Below are positions 21,080 to 33,010 of a DNA stretch of 64,000 nucleotides, in pieces. A program made the position numbers and the translations under genes. Positions within the stretch are counted from its first letter, which is position 1; the number at the start of each line of letters is the position of its first letter. The stretch is from the NCBI GenBank assembly GCA_005406025.1, contig BGZK01000189.1, forward strand, positions 434,001-498,000, read 5' to 3'. This DNA is from Eumeta japonica. Taxonomy: Eukaryota; Arthropoda; Insecta; Lepidoptera; Psychidae. The notes beneath the pieces were generated by a model that had not been told where the DNA came from, searched no databases, and saw only the letters and a list, made by a program, of their open reading frames with translations.

Positions 21080-24000
21080 TACCTATATAAATTTAATCAC
21101 AAAAACTGCACCGTCGTGATTAGACTATACATGTCTATCTTTATGCTCAATTTCACCTTAATATTATAATTACACTCAAAGAACTTTGGCTGTGATAGAC
21201 AAACAGACATCAAAGAACAAATATTTCGTCGGCGCGAGACATCGAAATCAGCTTTCGACTAAGCAAAAAAATAATAATGAAAAAATAATTCAACAACCTT
21301 ATTTATTATCCTTTTTTTCGTAAAAAATTATAACTACCCTGTCATAAGCAAGTAGGGCTATGCTAGCCGGAGGGCGAACAGCAGAAAATCGCTCAAGACA
21401 ACGAATAGTAACATATCATCGATTCTTGGTGCCATACTACTAGTATCATTCGTTATTATTCTGTGATGCTTCAGGTCCTCGCTGCTTTGAGATCTGGAGA
21501 CGTGGTATCATAAGCTTATGAAAATATTGCGATTCTTTAAATATTTAAATTTATTAATGGTGTCATTTTCGATTCAAATTTTAAAGTTAGTACTTGATTT
21601 GTCATTTCGTTTTGATTTCAAGAAATAAAACCTTCAATGGCCGTCATACCCATCGCGTTTCAACTAGAACGCCGTCAGCTGAAACTACATCAGTAATTAT
21701 CGATTCGATGAACGATATGATTCTTGTAATGATATACTTACTGCCATTTCAACAAAAGAATTCATAAGGTATTTCAATCAGCTTTTTCTGCGGGTTTTCT
21801 CGACCTGCATCTTGTTTCGCAAATAAAATGTAAGGATCGTTTGATTGTACATTGAGGGACTACATGAGCTCATGAACAAGTCATATTTGACCACGTCTCG
21901 AATGCGTATGTGACGACTGGCAACATTCAACAATGAAATATTAAATTTTAAATGGTACATGTTGACATGTGGATGGATTCGTAGGCCGTATCAAGGCTTT
22001 TGCAAGCATTAATTAACTGTATTTAGCGGTGATTGACATTTTTTTCCAAAGTTTGATTGGAGGAAAATCAGAGACGGCGTGTGTCTGTCAAATATTACTT
22101 CACGACTATAATAATATTGTATTATAACAGTTTAGTTAAAAATATAAATTTAGAAATACAATCGTTCGTCTTTAAGTCGAACATCAGGGGACTTGCCAAA
22201 ACATTCGAGTTATAGACTATTTTGACTTAAAGAGGATTAAGACTTGGGCGGATTTTAATTCCCCTTTAAAGGTTAAGATTTATTGTAACTAATTTTGAAT
22301 TAGAGAGTGACATAAATAAAAATTCCAGAGTTCAATTCAATTCCAAAAGTTAAACAGATAACAAAAATATTTATACAAACATATTTGTTATAAATCAACA
22401 TAACTTCAAAACATCTTTAAAATAAAAAATATATGTTAGTATTTACATACTAAAAAGAAAGAATTTTTTTTTTTTTGCTTAAGAGTATTCGGTTATTATC
22501 TATAACAATGTGTAAGGTACAAGGAGCAGAAATTTCGTTGTTCTTCTGAGTTGCTGGTTTGCCGTATAAAATTTCGTAAAAGTATTAATTGTTCTTGCCC
22601 TTTGGTGGAAACCCACGGAGCGCCTGTTTTGTTATTAGAGTCTTCTATGTCACGTAAATAATTACTCTCGATTAGCGGTAGTCATTTCTTACAATTTTTC
22701 AATCGACAACAAATGACTCGTTTCGCTAAAGTTCAATTGAAATCAATAATAATAATAAGTACACAAAATGAACCTCACGTCAAGCAAGCAAGTGCTTATT
22801 AAATATCTTAAATTCCTTTATCATTTCTTAGAACTGGTAAAGCTATTTATTGTATACCTCTGAATTGTTTTCTAAGAGACAAAGATTTATATTTTCGGCA
22901 AATTCTTAAAGTCGGTGTTTTTGTTCAAGCAATAGAGGTAATAAATTTCAAATAGTCAAGTCGTAAATGTTGTAAATTAAAACTTAGCGATGTCGAGATA
23001 TAGAGGCCCAATTCATTTTTTCGACTTACAAAGAGAAAATATGCTTGAATCCAAAATAGCTTGGAGGGACTCATTGATTATTACGACAAATGGAGTATTG
23101 CGATTTCGTGTAATGGATGTTTTGGGGCTTGAAGGGAATATAACGAGAATTTTATTAGAGTTTTGGAAGTTTTCGTCCTATCTATAAAATACTGTATCTA
23201 TGGAAACATGCCTGTCACATAATACGGCCGTCCAACTAACAGTTCACGCGACTACTGTCCTATAACCCACAACTCACTATAACTAATAGTTCGAATCGAT
23301 ATAGGCGAATTTAAGAATCGCCGTGATCGGTTAAAAAATTCAGTGCTAGTCGTTCATCCGGTTTACGCGGAGGTGGCGCCGCGGCGCGGGACCGATGTAA
23401 TACGTCCGCTTTTTACGAGTTCACGTAACGCGGAAATTTGTCTTCGGGGCGTATTGCGTGTTCGGCGCTCCTCCGCAAATAGTGTTAGGCTGGCGGACTG
23501 TCACTTCCACGGCCCGCCGCATTACTTACGTTCACGGCCGCCGAATGATAGAACATCGCCCGGCTGACGCTGAGCACTCGCGCGCCCCGCCGCGGATTAT
23601 GAGGACGTGCGCGGGAAATACGGCCGCTTCCGGGGAACCTTATGGGGGAGGGAGTGCTTGTTACGAAAACAAATTTATGATTATTTGCAGGTGTGATAAG
23701 AAAATAACGATATACTGTGTGTAAGTGCAATTGGATTACGTAGAAACGGCGATTTAACAGTTAATTATTTGAATTAAACCCGTTTTTTTTTAATCCTCTA
23801 AATGAATCATCAATTTGTGTAAAGGCAAATGAATTCAGAATAATTAATATATTGTACTGCTACTAAAATGTCGAAACAAATCTTGAAAATTAGTATTTAG
23901 TTGTCATCCACACAGAGTGAGAACGAATTTGAGATTTATATTGATACTCATTCATTTAAATCTTGTTTATTAGTAATCATGAGCTTAATAATATATCTAC

Positions 24001-24945
24001 CTCTTGACCTTAAACTAATGCTTAGTACGGAAAAATGTTATAAAAAAAAATTTAATTTCAAAATTACAAATCTCTTTTTATTTTGATTCGCGTTTAAAGT
24101 GTTTAGATGTTTGTCTCTTTTTTTACAGCTTTTTCGAGGAGCCAACGAATTTGTGAAACACCAAAAATGGACCAAAAATATTTTTTTATGTGTACATCTT
24201 TCCTCTCGCTTTCTTGCAGTTTGTGTGCGATTTCGTAGAAAGGGATGGAAGTGAGTCACTGGAAGCCGGGGAAGAGCACGCTATTTAATTTGACCAATGA
24301 GCGCACGGTGCTAAAGTTGACCGTCAAACAGTGCCAACCCATTTTCCAAAAAGTTGTACTGTCAGCCAACGTTGCCAACCGCTCGATTTAAATCATGATT
24401 ATACGATCTTTTTGGCTCTTGTACGGTGTACGATCAAGTATTGAAATCAAAGTTATAATTATAAAAAAGAATGGACTTCCTGCATTAAAAATTTTCACTT
24501 ACTTCCCACTATTTCAAGTGGTGATTTTAAACTTAACTTCAGTTCATCACAAGTTGAGCCATTCATATTTTTTTAAAAGATAAACTCAAGCTCGAAATTA
24601 AAACAGATCGAAATCTTTCGACAACTAACAGTGCTGCTGTTATTGACATAGTTTTTCAACGGTTTATAAATACTTTTAAAACACAAGCATATGTTTCACA
24701 TTTTAGTTATCATAAATCTATTGTCTACGCTCTTTCCCAAATTAAACAAAAATAACTGTCTCCAATAAAAAATTGCGTTGCCTAGTGTTAATTAAATAAA
24801 ATACAATTTTGATTAAAAATAATTATTTTTCGTTACGAAAAATCATTTCAAATAGTAACTGAATATTTTTTTTCAGGATATATTGTTAATACTGTTTATT
24901 ACCGAAGTGAGATGTCAGATGTTACACATCATATGTGACTAGTAT
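21080..24945. other. Non-coding; CpG island-like block 23340-23660
   Basis: The block 23340-23660 is strongly CpG-rich (GGCGCCGCGGCGCGGG at 23375) and is open in three frames at once (23343-23567, 23458-23724 and minus 23485-23730), which argues for composition rather than a gene. Another mildly GC-rich stretch lies at 21345-21520. Otherwise AT-rich; no domain recognised. Confidence 0.4.
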
Positions 24946-25130
24946 AAGGCTTGCACATTTTTATATAGCATTTCAAGAGGCAAATGAGAATGTAGTCACT
25001 ATAGAGCAGGTGGTCAGCACCACCCATGGACACTGGCAAGTCCAGAGGAGGCATTAGTGCGTTGCCAGCCTTTTGGACAGTAATCGGATATCTGATAGAG
25101 GAGAAAGTGGGGAGATGAAGGGGGAGTCTC
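24946..25130 (+). repeat. Dispersed repeat family A, plus-strand copy
   Basis: GCATTTCAAGAGGCAAATGA, then CAGGTGGTCAGCACCACCCA, TAGTGCGTTGCCAGCC and GGATATCTGATAGAGGAG form a string of blocks that recur in the same order on the minus strand at 44150-44385, 61640-61835 and (with an insertion) 63080-63365. Four copies in 64 kb make this the most frequent repeat here. I recall it as a common lepidopteran repeat but cannot name the class. Confidence 0.75.
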
Positions 25131-28100
25131 GTGATTCCTTGTCATGAAATCAACCTCGTTAAATAATTGAGTTCGTTATTATCTTTTGAGAGTTATTTCT
25201 TAAATCGTATCAAATTATGATTTACAATTTCATTCAAACGATTTGATTGATTGCATCAGTGAATTGAATATAAAAGTAATAAAATACATCTCATGTCGTC
25301 CATGAACTAATGAATTGTTAGAAAATAATGTGCGTTTAGCTAAAAAATATTAAAACAATATGTCTCAAAATCAAAAAAACTATGTATCTTCAGTAGAATT
25401 CATCAGAATTTTTACTTAATCATCATAATAATGAAACCTATAAGGGCTCACGACCTTGATACTTTTTGTTAAGATAACAGTTATAAAACTATTAAATGTT
25501 GCGCATTTCATTTCTGCTGATGGTAATATAAATAAAACTCATATAAATCATATTGGCCATCCTACATTTTTATCAAATATGACTAATGATTTTGTTGAAC
25601 TATCATGAGAATACTCTCAATTGTGGTTCTTTACAGTTAAGAGAGTCCAACACAATATAGACACTTGGACTCGTGCTCATAAAATAGCGTATTTGTACAA
25701 TAAACTGCATTTTTGGTCTAATAGGTCAAACGATGCATTACATTTTGAATCAGCTCACGTGTTTTATTACCATATCATATTTTATCATCTCTTCAACAAT
25801 CTACACTTTACAGTACAACGTTAGAAATTTTTAATGCATTAAAGCTTTGTCAAACTTTCACTTCAATCTTTGCCTGTTAATTGTTAAATTTGAAAAGATA
25901 GTGTCCGTTGTATAGTCAATTTTGAATAACCGAAAACAATGCCTATTATTTAAAACTTACAGACTCAAGAAAAGCTATTCGCTCCTTGTTTAATAAATTT
26001 GTCCTTTTACCAGAGAAAAAAGAGTTTACAAATTTTTTCACTTAATCGTCGCCGAAGATCTACATATTTGTTGAATTTTAACATTAAGAGTAAAATTTTC
26101 AAAATTATTTAAACAAAGCTTACTTGAATAACTTTAAATGAAAATTATTAAATGTGTAGAGATTTTAAAATAATCATCCGTACAAATCTGTGGGAGATCA
26201 ATATGTTTACATACATCTTATCCTTGAGCTTTCAACTTTAAGATGGTGAGTATAACGAGCTCAAGAATAGTGCTCAAAATCGTCCACGTCAATAATCATA
26301 AGTGAATGTTCGTAGATTATACTGTAATTTGTCGTTACACTGCCATTCTTAGGTAATTCGGTATTATCGATTTAGAATAGAATTTTATTAAATTGTCAAT
26401 ATTATTATTGTCTTTCTCTCACATCTTATGGGCTGGTCTTTTTTTAAATACATTTTACGGTACTAAGTAAAATAAATCAGTTGTAGACAGAAGAACTGGT
26501 ACAATAGATACTTTATCAGGCTTTCATATTGTTGCCCATATCTTGATTCTTTTTTCTTCATATTTGCTTATCTTTTCTACTGTTGTATCCTATAGATGAT
26601 TGGTTTAAATAATTGCAATGTTGGTCAGGTAAGTATTCCTGTTTGTTTTGCCTTGAAAAGTTATATCCGGTTTATTGTGATGGATAGTTCTACAAGTTTT
26701 ATTATTATTATTAAATATCACTAGGTTTTAAAAAAAATGTAGAGAGAACGTCATTATTGTCTGATGTAATATGGAAATCCAAAAAAGTACAAGAATATAT
26801 GAAAATTCATGAAATGAACTTGTAACCAGAGTGTACATATACGTATATAAGAAGAGAGCATATTTATAAAGGGAATTCTTAAGTTTACCGATCATTAACA
26901 CATTTACACTTCCTTTGCGGGTCAAGAGATGGCGTCGTCGTCGCAGATCAAACGCCCGACCGGAAACGCCGACCGGAAGTGGCCCCGAGAAAGCGGATGC
27001 GGGCCGCCTGCGACCCCGCCCGCGCCCCACCCGCAGGCGCCGACTCGGGCTCGCGCTAATACTAACCTAATAGCCGGTGTCATCGAAACGTCTCCGCCTC
27101 GGGAGGCTGACACGATATTAATTCACGAGCAATGAATATCGATAATAGTTATCGGATTAATTATCGCTAACGATAATATTTGCTAGTTTCAAAAGGTTCA
27201 ATAAACCTGCTAATCGATGCTGTTAAATTAAAAGTATATAATCGCTTTTTACAATTATAATAAATAGTTTCAAGGGTATGATATGTTTTTATTGGTAAAA
27301 TATAAATTAATTAACTCTACGTTTATACGATCACAAGTGAAGTCAATTTAAATATATCATATAATTATTTAGTATGTTATATAATTATGTATAAAAATGA
27401 TGTCTTACTATTAAATATGTGTTTGATATAGCGACCCCCGATTTTTTTTATGGACAGTTCTATTTATTTACAAGCAGATTAGTTTTACTTAAATCTATGA
27501 AAAGTCTTATGGTTTGTTTTAAAATCTTAGTTTTGCGTATTTTCGGAGACACCCTCACTTTTTACCTGTCACTCGAAATGTCTCAGGAATTGAACATACT
27601 GTAGTTTTCCAATCATTTTTATTCACTATTCTATTTATTAATCTAATAAATAAATGCACAGTTGCTTCCTTATCTATTTCAGTAAAAACACTGATAACAA
27701 TCAAATTTACGTAATATCGAATCAACAAAATGAAATCGTACGTTTAGAAAATTAAATAAGATAGAAATTATTTTTTTATGAAAATAAAGCAATTTAAATG
27801 TAACTTATTAATTTATTATTATCAATATAATGAAATTATTAAGGAATTACTAAAATTTATAGCTTTGTGGGGACTGGCAAAGCTGGAAATTCAAACACAA
27901 TACATATAAAAATATAAGAATACCATGTAATATACGTGTATACAAAAACGGGCCTGCTCCACAAGTCAAATACCACACTCTCACAGAATACAAACATGAA
28001 TTAACCACCACAAAGCTATGTATTTAGCTAGTTATTTATGATTGAAAGATTGTATGTAACTATTTACGAGTCTTAAACTGGCTTGATTCAAAATAATATT

Positions 28101-29040
28101 TTTTATACATTCATTAAATTAATAAATTAAATTCAAATTCTTTTATTTTCACACAATAGAAAATGTAGAACTTGTCGTCTACACGTGACATGAACCTAAA
28201 TGTAAGGTACAAATGTTTTTGAATGTATGCTTAAAACACGTAATGTACAGGTTACAGCGATTGGACGTCAACTGCCGCTCATATCCCTCCTTCTGAGCTT
28301 TCCGCGGCCTACAATTCTGGGGCCACTCGCAACCTTCATCACCTGCCACTTTTATCCGCCACCTGCGACCTTTGCCACGGCGCCGTCAATCCCCTGTCGC
28401 GTAATAGCCTTACGTTATCACTGGGAATGGACTAGACACATGTGGAAAAAGTAATGTACAGGCACCTTAAAAAAGGGCTAATTCAAGCGTAAGCATTGAG
28501 GGCTCCGTAGAATAATTAACAATAGATGTATTTAAATTTATATGAAAGTAATTTTATTGTTTTGTGTTTGATCCTATATATGTCTGAAAGTTGTTTTTTA
28601 TTTAATAATACGTGTTTTGTTGCAGTATTTCGGTTTATAAAATTCAAAAAGATATATCGGAATATATTTTTAGGTATAAGTCAAAAATTGTTTCGCCTAT
28701 AAAATAATTCTAATTTTACCCACTTAAGTGCTTTCCCACATGAAATACATAAAATTAAGAAACTTTTGGAAATCACTATTACTCCAGATTTAATTTTAAT
28801 AAGATTATGCAAAACAATTTTCACCTAAATAAATAAATGTAAATGGATTTCCGTTTCCGGTGTCAAAAACGTCAAACGCATTGCAAATCGCTTCCGCATT
28901 TTATTCCGAAATAAATTTTGAATGAAAGTGCCGCGCTGCACGCTATTCTCACATTTGTGCATCGAGTTATATGAGAATACAACTAAAACAAAATTAAGAA
29001 ATGTAAACACTGTGCTGAAAACTAACACCGAAAAGTGATT
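25131..29040. other. Non-coding; CpG-rich block 26915-27125
   Basis: A CpG-rich island (26915-27125, for example CCCGCCCGCGCCCCACCCGC) is open in three frames and is followed directly by a cluster of GATA motifs. At 28240-28430 another GC-richer patch (CCACTCGCAACCTTCATCACC) may be a repeat fragment. No host gene is recognised. Confidence 0.4.
27140..27176. promoter_or_regulatory. Cluster of four GATA-type motifs
   Basis: CGATAA occurs at 27140 and 27171 and TTATCG at 27149 and 27161: four copies of the GATA-factor core in both orientations within 37 bp, beside the CpG-rich island at 26915-27125. Homotypic clustering suggests an enhancer or promoter element. It is only a motif observation in AT-rich DNA, where GATA cores also arise by chance. 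Confidence 0.35.
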
Positions 29041-29059
29041 GATATTATTTGTCTGTTCT

Positions 29060-30388
29060 GATACAAAAAAGGCGACAAACAGGACATAGAAAACTACAGA
29101 CCAATAAGCCTGGTGTGTAATGTCTGTAAGGTATTTACGAAGATCATAATAGATAGAATGAGCCCAATGTTAAATGGTCAACAACCAGCTGAGCAAGCAG
29201 AATTCGGAAAAGGTTTCTCAATTATAGATCGTATACATACACTCAAGCAAGTAATTGTAAAATACAATGAATACAACAAAAAAGTTTACATTGCTTTTAT
29301 TGACTATGCAAAAGTATTCAACAGCCTGAACAACAAGTACACACGGATACCGTAGAGCAACAAGGAATACTAGGAGTCTACATAAATATACTAAAAACAA
29401 TTTATGGTAAGACCTAGGCTAGAATTCAATTAGAAACATTGGGTACCAAATTTTACATAGAAAGAAGAGTCAGGCAGGGGGATCCATTATCTCCTAAACT
29501 TTTCTCAGCAGTTCTTGAGAGCGTTTTCCGCAACCTAAATTAGAAATGTTTCGGTCTGAACATAGATGGGTCTAAACTGAACCACCTAAGATTTGCTGAT
29601 TATTCTTTTTTAAGAGAAGCCGGAACATCAGGAAAAAATGATTCGAAACCTTAACGCAGAAAGCAAGAAAGTAGGACTGGAAATGAACCCAAATAAAACC
29701 AAACTAATAACTAATTCCACTTAAAAAATATAGGTTTAAATCAAGAAACCCTTGAATTCGTTGAGGAATACACATATCGGGACCACCTAATTTCTCCTAA
29801 TGATCTATTCACAAAAGAAATAAACATAAGAATTGCCAATGAATGGAAGAAATACTGGTCTCTTAAAGAAATAATGAAATCTCACAACCTGAGCATGGCA
29901 ATCAAAAGAAAAACCTTCAATACAAGCATCTTTCTATGCCTAACCTACGGGTGTGAAACATGGTCACTAACCAAAACTCTAAAAGAGAAACTGGCGAAAT
30001 GTCAAAGAGCAATGGAGCGAAGCATGGTTTGGTGCAAATGGCAAGACAGAGTTAGAAATTATGATCTCACCAAGAAAACTAAGCTTTTGGACATTCTAAG
30101 TCAAATAGACCGGCAAAAATGGAGGTGCACAAGCCATATGATGCGAGATACTCGGGGAAAATGGAGTAAAGCAGTGACCGAATGGTATCCAAGAGATGGT
30201 AATAGGAGTCGTGGGCGTCAGTCCAGGGCGTCATCTGTGGACCAGGGTAGCACAGGACAGATTACAGTGGAAATCACTAGAGAAGGCTTATGCCAAGAGG
30301 CACACCGAGATGAGGGACATTTTATAGATTTATTTCTACTAATTTGCGTTACTATTAATTCTCGGAATAAAAGGCTTTATTATAAATA
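29060..30388 (+). pseudogene. RTE-like LINE reverse transcriptase, decayed
   Basis: The frame at about 29065-29355 reads KKGDKQDIENYRPISLVCN and then YNEYNKKVYIAFIDYAKVF, typical reverse-transcriptase blocks. Frame changes lead to RRVRQGDPLSPKLFSAVLE at 29464-29520. The catalytic block at 29580-29625 reads LRFADYSFL, so the second catalytic aspartate of FADD is tyrosine. The 171-codon frame from 29874 carries the C-terminal region with LTYGCETWSLTKTLKEKLAK, WRCTSHMMRD and KWSKAVTEWYPRDGNRSRGR. The 5' part (endonuclease) is absent, as in 5'-truncated LINEs. It ends near 30388 after an AATAAA signal at 30366. Several stops make it inactive. Confidence 0.9.
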
Positions 30389-31284
30389 AATTCAAATGAG
30401 TTGAAATTATTGCAAATTTCAATTTCACAAATAAATTAATGCTGTAAAAACGTACTAGTCATTGAAAGCAATGCCGTGACATACAAATATACAATGAAAT
30501 ATCGACCTTTCTGAAATAAACTTTTTGAAATGTATTTATCCGTCATCCATATAAGAAAATACGGCACTGCCGTTTTACTACCAACAGTCACCGCTGAATA
30601 CGAGGCTCACAAAAAAACGGCACGTCTCAAGGGAGCCTATTAGAAGCCACCCGCCGTATGCGCATGCAGCGAGAACGACCACGAAGTTGGCTAATAAAGC
30701 GGTCGTTCATCCGCTTAAAACCACTAATTACCCGCCCCGACGTTAATGGCTGCGGTGTGCTCCTATCCTATGTATTGTTTGCTTACATAACGCGCCGGAG
30801 TCTATGTGTGACGTGTGACGGCGCATATATACGCCGCGATGTATACGTCCGGTCTGCGCACGATATTACTGTGCAACGCGATCCGAACAGATTACGCCAG
30901 ACCGCAGTTCATACGAAAATACGTTACAGTGTGACGTATTTTTACTAACCGTTTCGCAGCCCTATTTGACCTCCCCCCACTTATGAGGTTAGGTAGTTTA
31001 TGAGACTAAATTTATTTATCGAGGTTATTGACGCTATTACCCCTTTTGACCTCTTTTACTTTTAAGGTTAATTACATTTTGAGTTCTTTCAAAGAGGTTA
31101 GGAACATCGTCCCTTTCGACCCGTTCTATCGCGACACGTAGCGTATTTAAACAGCTAAATTTCTTTAAGTGGGTTAATGTTATTGATATGAAGCATTATT
31201 CCGAATTCCATGCGTCTAGGTACAATTGTTGTCATGATACGAAGGTCCAAATATTGCAAATTTGGTACCGGAATTTATAGATCA
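30389..31284. other. CpG-enriched block 30590-30950, possibly regulatory
   Basis: The block is CG-rich and contains homeodomain-like CTAATTAC (30724) and forkhead-like TTGTTTGC (30776) motifs. The 96-codon frame at 30658-30948 has no recognisable domain. Downstream, 30955-31180 is pyrimidine-rich with repeated CCC..TTTGACCTC motifs (30959, 31050, 31110), a weak internal repeat. Confidence 0.35.
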
Positions 31285-31560
31285 CCGCAAATTTAGAAGT
31301 ATTTAAAAGGTGTATCTAAAATCTATACAAGGGCAAGGGTCGCCCTAGAAAATCCTATGCAGACGATATTAGTGACATATTAAAAAATGGCCAAATTTTG
31401 AGCACCCAAAACCGACGAGATTGCATGAACAGATTGATGGATGTCAGTGAGGCAAGAGAGATGTGCAAAGATCGTACCATGTGGAAATCTATAGTCTCTG
31501 CCTACCCGTCTGGGAAATAGGCGGAGTTTATATTATTATTATATTACAATTTATAGGTTA
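31285..31560 (+). mobile_element. LINE 3' end with open C-terminal peptide and TAT-rich tail
   Basis: From 31332 to 31520 an uninterrupted 62-codon frame reads GKGRPRKSYADDISDIL, then NRRDCMNRLMDVSEARE and MCKDRTMWKSIVSAYPSGK before a stop. A (TAT)n-like tail, TATTATTATTATATT, starts at about 31530. A GRPRK...W...A motif close to a stop and a short tail is typical of the 3' end of lepidopteran non-LTR retrotransposon ORF2. The reverse transcriptase is missing, so it is 5'-truncated. It differs from the RTE relic just upstream. No methionine begins the frame. Confidence 0.7.
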
Positions 31561-32600
31561 GATCCATTCTTGAATTGAACTATCTTTAACTATTTAAATT
31601 ATTTTACATGTAATATAATAATAATCACATTCGATCTAGGCACAATAATATTATTAAAAACAAAATGCATTTAGAAAATCAAATTGCTGAATTAATAAGT
31701 CTTAAGTTAATGTTTGTTACGAATATATACTGTTTATTGACACAAGCTCGCACGAATAATATAAACTTCTGAGTCGAAATCTAATAATATTTAACGAATA
31801 TTTTCTGAAATTTACTTTCTTAGGTACTCGTTCGCAGGTAAACGAGGACGTTTCGTCTAGACAGCCTTAATTAAGGCCATAACAGCTTTACGCTTGTTTT
31901 CGTCCAATTTCTTGGTACCAAATAAAAGTATTTGTTAATATTTATGACTTTCCTTTCATATGATCTTAAAAATGTCAATGAGTTATCAGTATTTCGTTCT
32001 TGGGTCTTCGTCCTAAGATATCAAATCCATCAATAACCTTCATAAAGACCGTCAACACAGGAGAATCAGAGAAACGAAAATCGTTTAATGAACTTAATGC
32101 TGATGATTTATGTGTATTTAGAGGGTGAGTTATCTGACTGGAATGCGGGAGTATAGGTTACAATTATCGATTGAAAAACATATTGAAGGGAAAAAAAATA
32201 TTATCGCAACATGTGATTTGTCTGCCTTAAGACTTCTCAGTGATCAACAATAAAAAAACCAGTGATACTAGCATGGTTAAACTTTTCATATACACAAATT
32301 TCAATGTGATGCTAAAGAGGTCTCATCCGATGAAGTGTACAATTTCATCAACTCTCCAGATGGGATACAAGATGTAAACAATAGGTTAGCGTAAGCTTTT
32401 CATATAATCGGATTCTTTAAGATTTAACGGAAAAATAGAAGTCTAATGGCGTGTTACACCAAAAATAAAACGATAATTAGTAAACGTAATCCTTAAGATT
32501 TTATAGATTGCCAACAGATTATCTGTGAAATATTATGGATTGTTCTCAAGATCAAAAATACATCCACAAAAAACCTGGTCACTGGGACACTAGAAATTCT
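31561..32600. other. AT-rich non-coding DNA, nothing recognised
   Basis: No gene, RNA or repeat was identified. Short phrases near 32320-32395 could be further LINE debris but are too decayed to call. Confidence 0.35.
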
Positions 32601-32619
32601 TAAACAAAGCAAAACCAAT

Positions 32620-33010
32620 CGCTGAACGAGCATGTTTAAAAATCTCAATAGAATTTCTCAAGCGATAGGTCTATATGCAAACTTGTTCAAGACAAAAATT
32701 GTGTTGAATGCACAACTTGTACCCAATACAGTAATAGTTGAGAACTTTCCAATCGAACTTGTTGTCGAAGGTGTTCATTTGAGGCAGCCACTCAGCTTAG
32801 ATAGATCCGACTTCGATAAAAGTATTACACGTTGGATTCAGCTCGACTGGACAGCATTCGTAATATTACGACTCATCTGGAAGTCTAATGCGCAAAATCG
32901 GAATAGAGAAAATTCGCAGAAAACCATAGTGATCGACATAGATTATTATAGAATCAAAGAGTAAACTTGAACTGGCTGTAGGTAGAGCAAAGCGCTTGCA
33001 GAAGCGCCTA
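32620..33010 (+). pseudogene. LINE reverse transcriptase, C-terminal fragment
   Basis: The 110-codon frame at 32632-32964 reads GLYANLFKTKIVLNAQ, then VVEGVHLRQPLSLDRSDFDK and SITRWIQLDWTAF. This matches the region after the catalytic core of RTE-type LINEs (a KTK motif, a YLG-like block here changed to HLR, then RIQLGW here WIQLDW). No catalytic motif is present. Downstream KLELAVGRAKRLQKR at about 32963-33007 continues the resemblance in another frame. It is a separate, more decayed insertion than the relic at 29 kb. Confidence 0.7.

Noticed and set aside
23343..23730. Three overlapping arginine/proline-rich frames as a gene
   Set aside because: They are open on both strands at once in a CpG-rich block, which is a base-composition effect.
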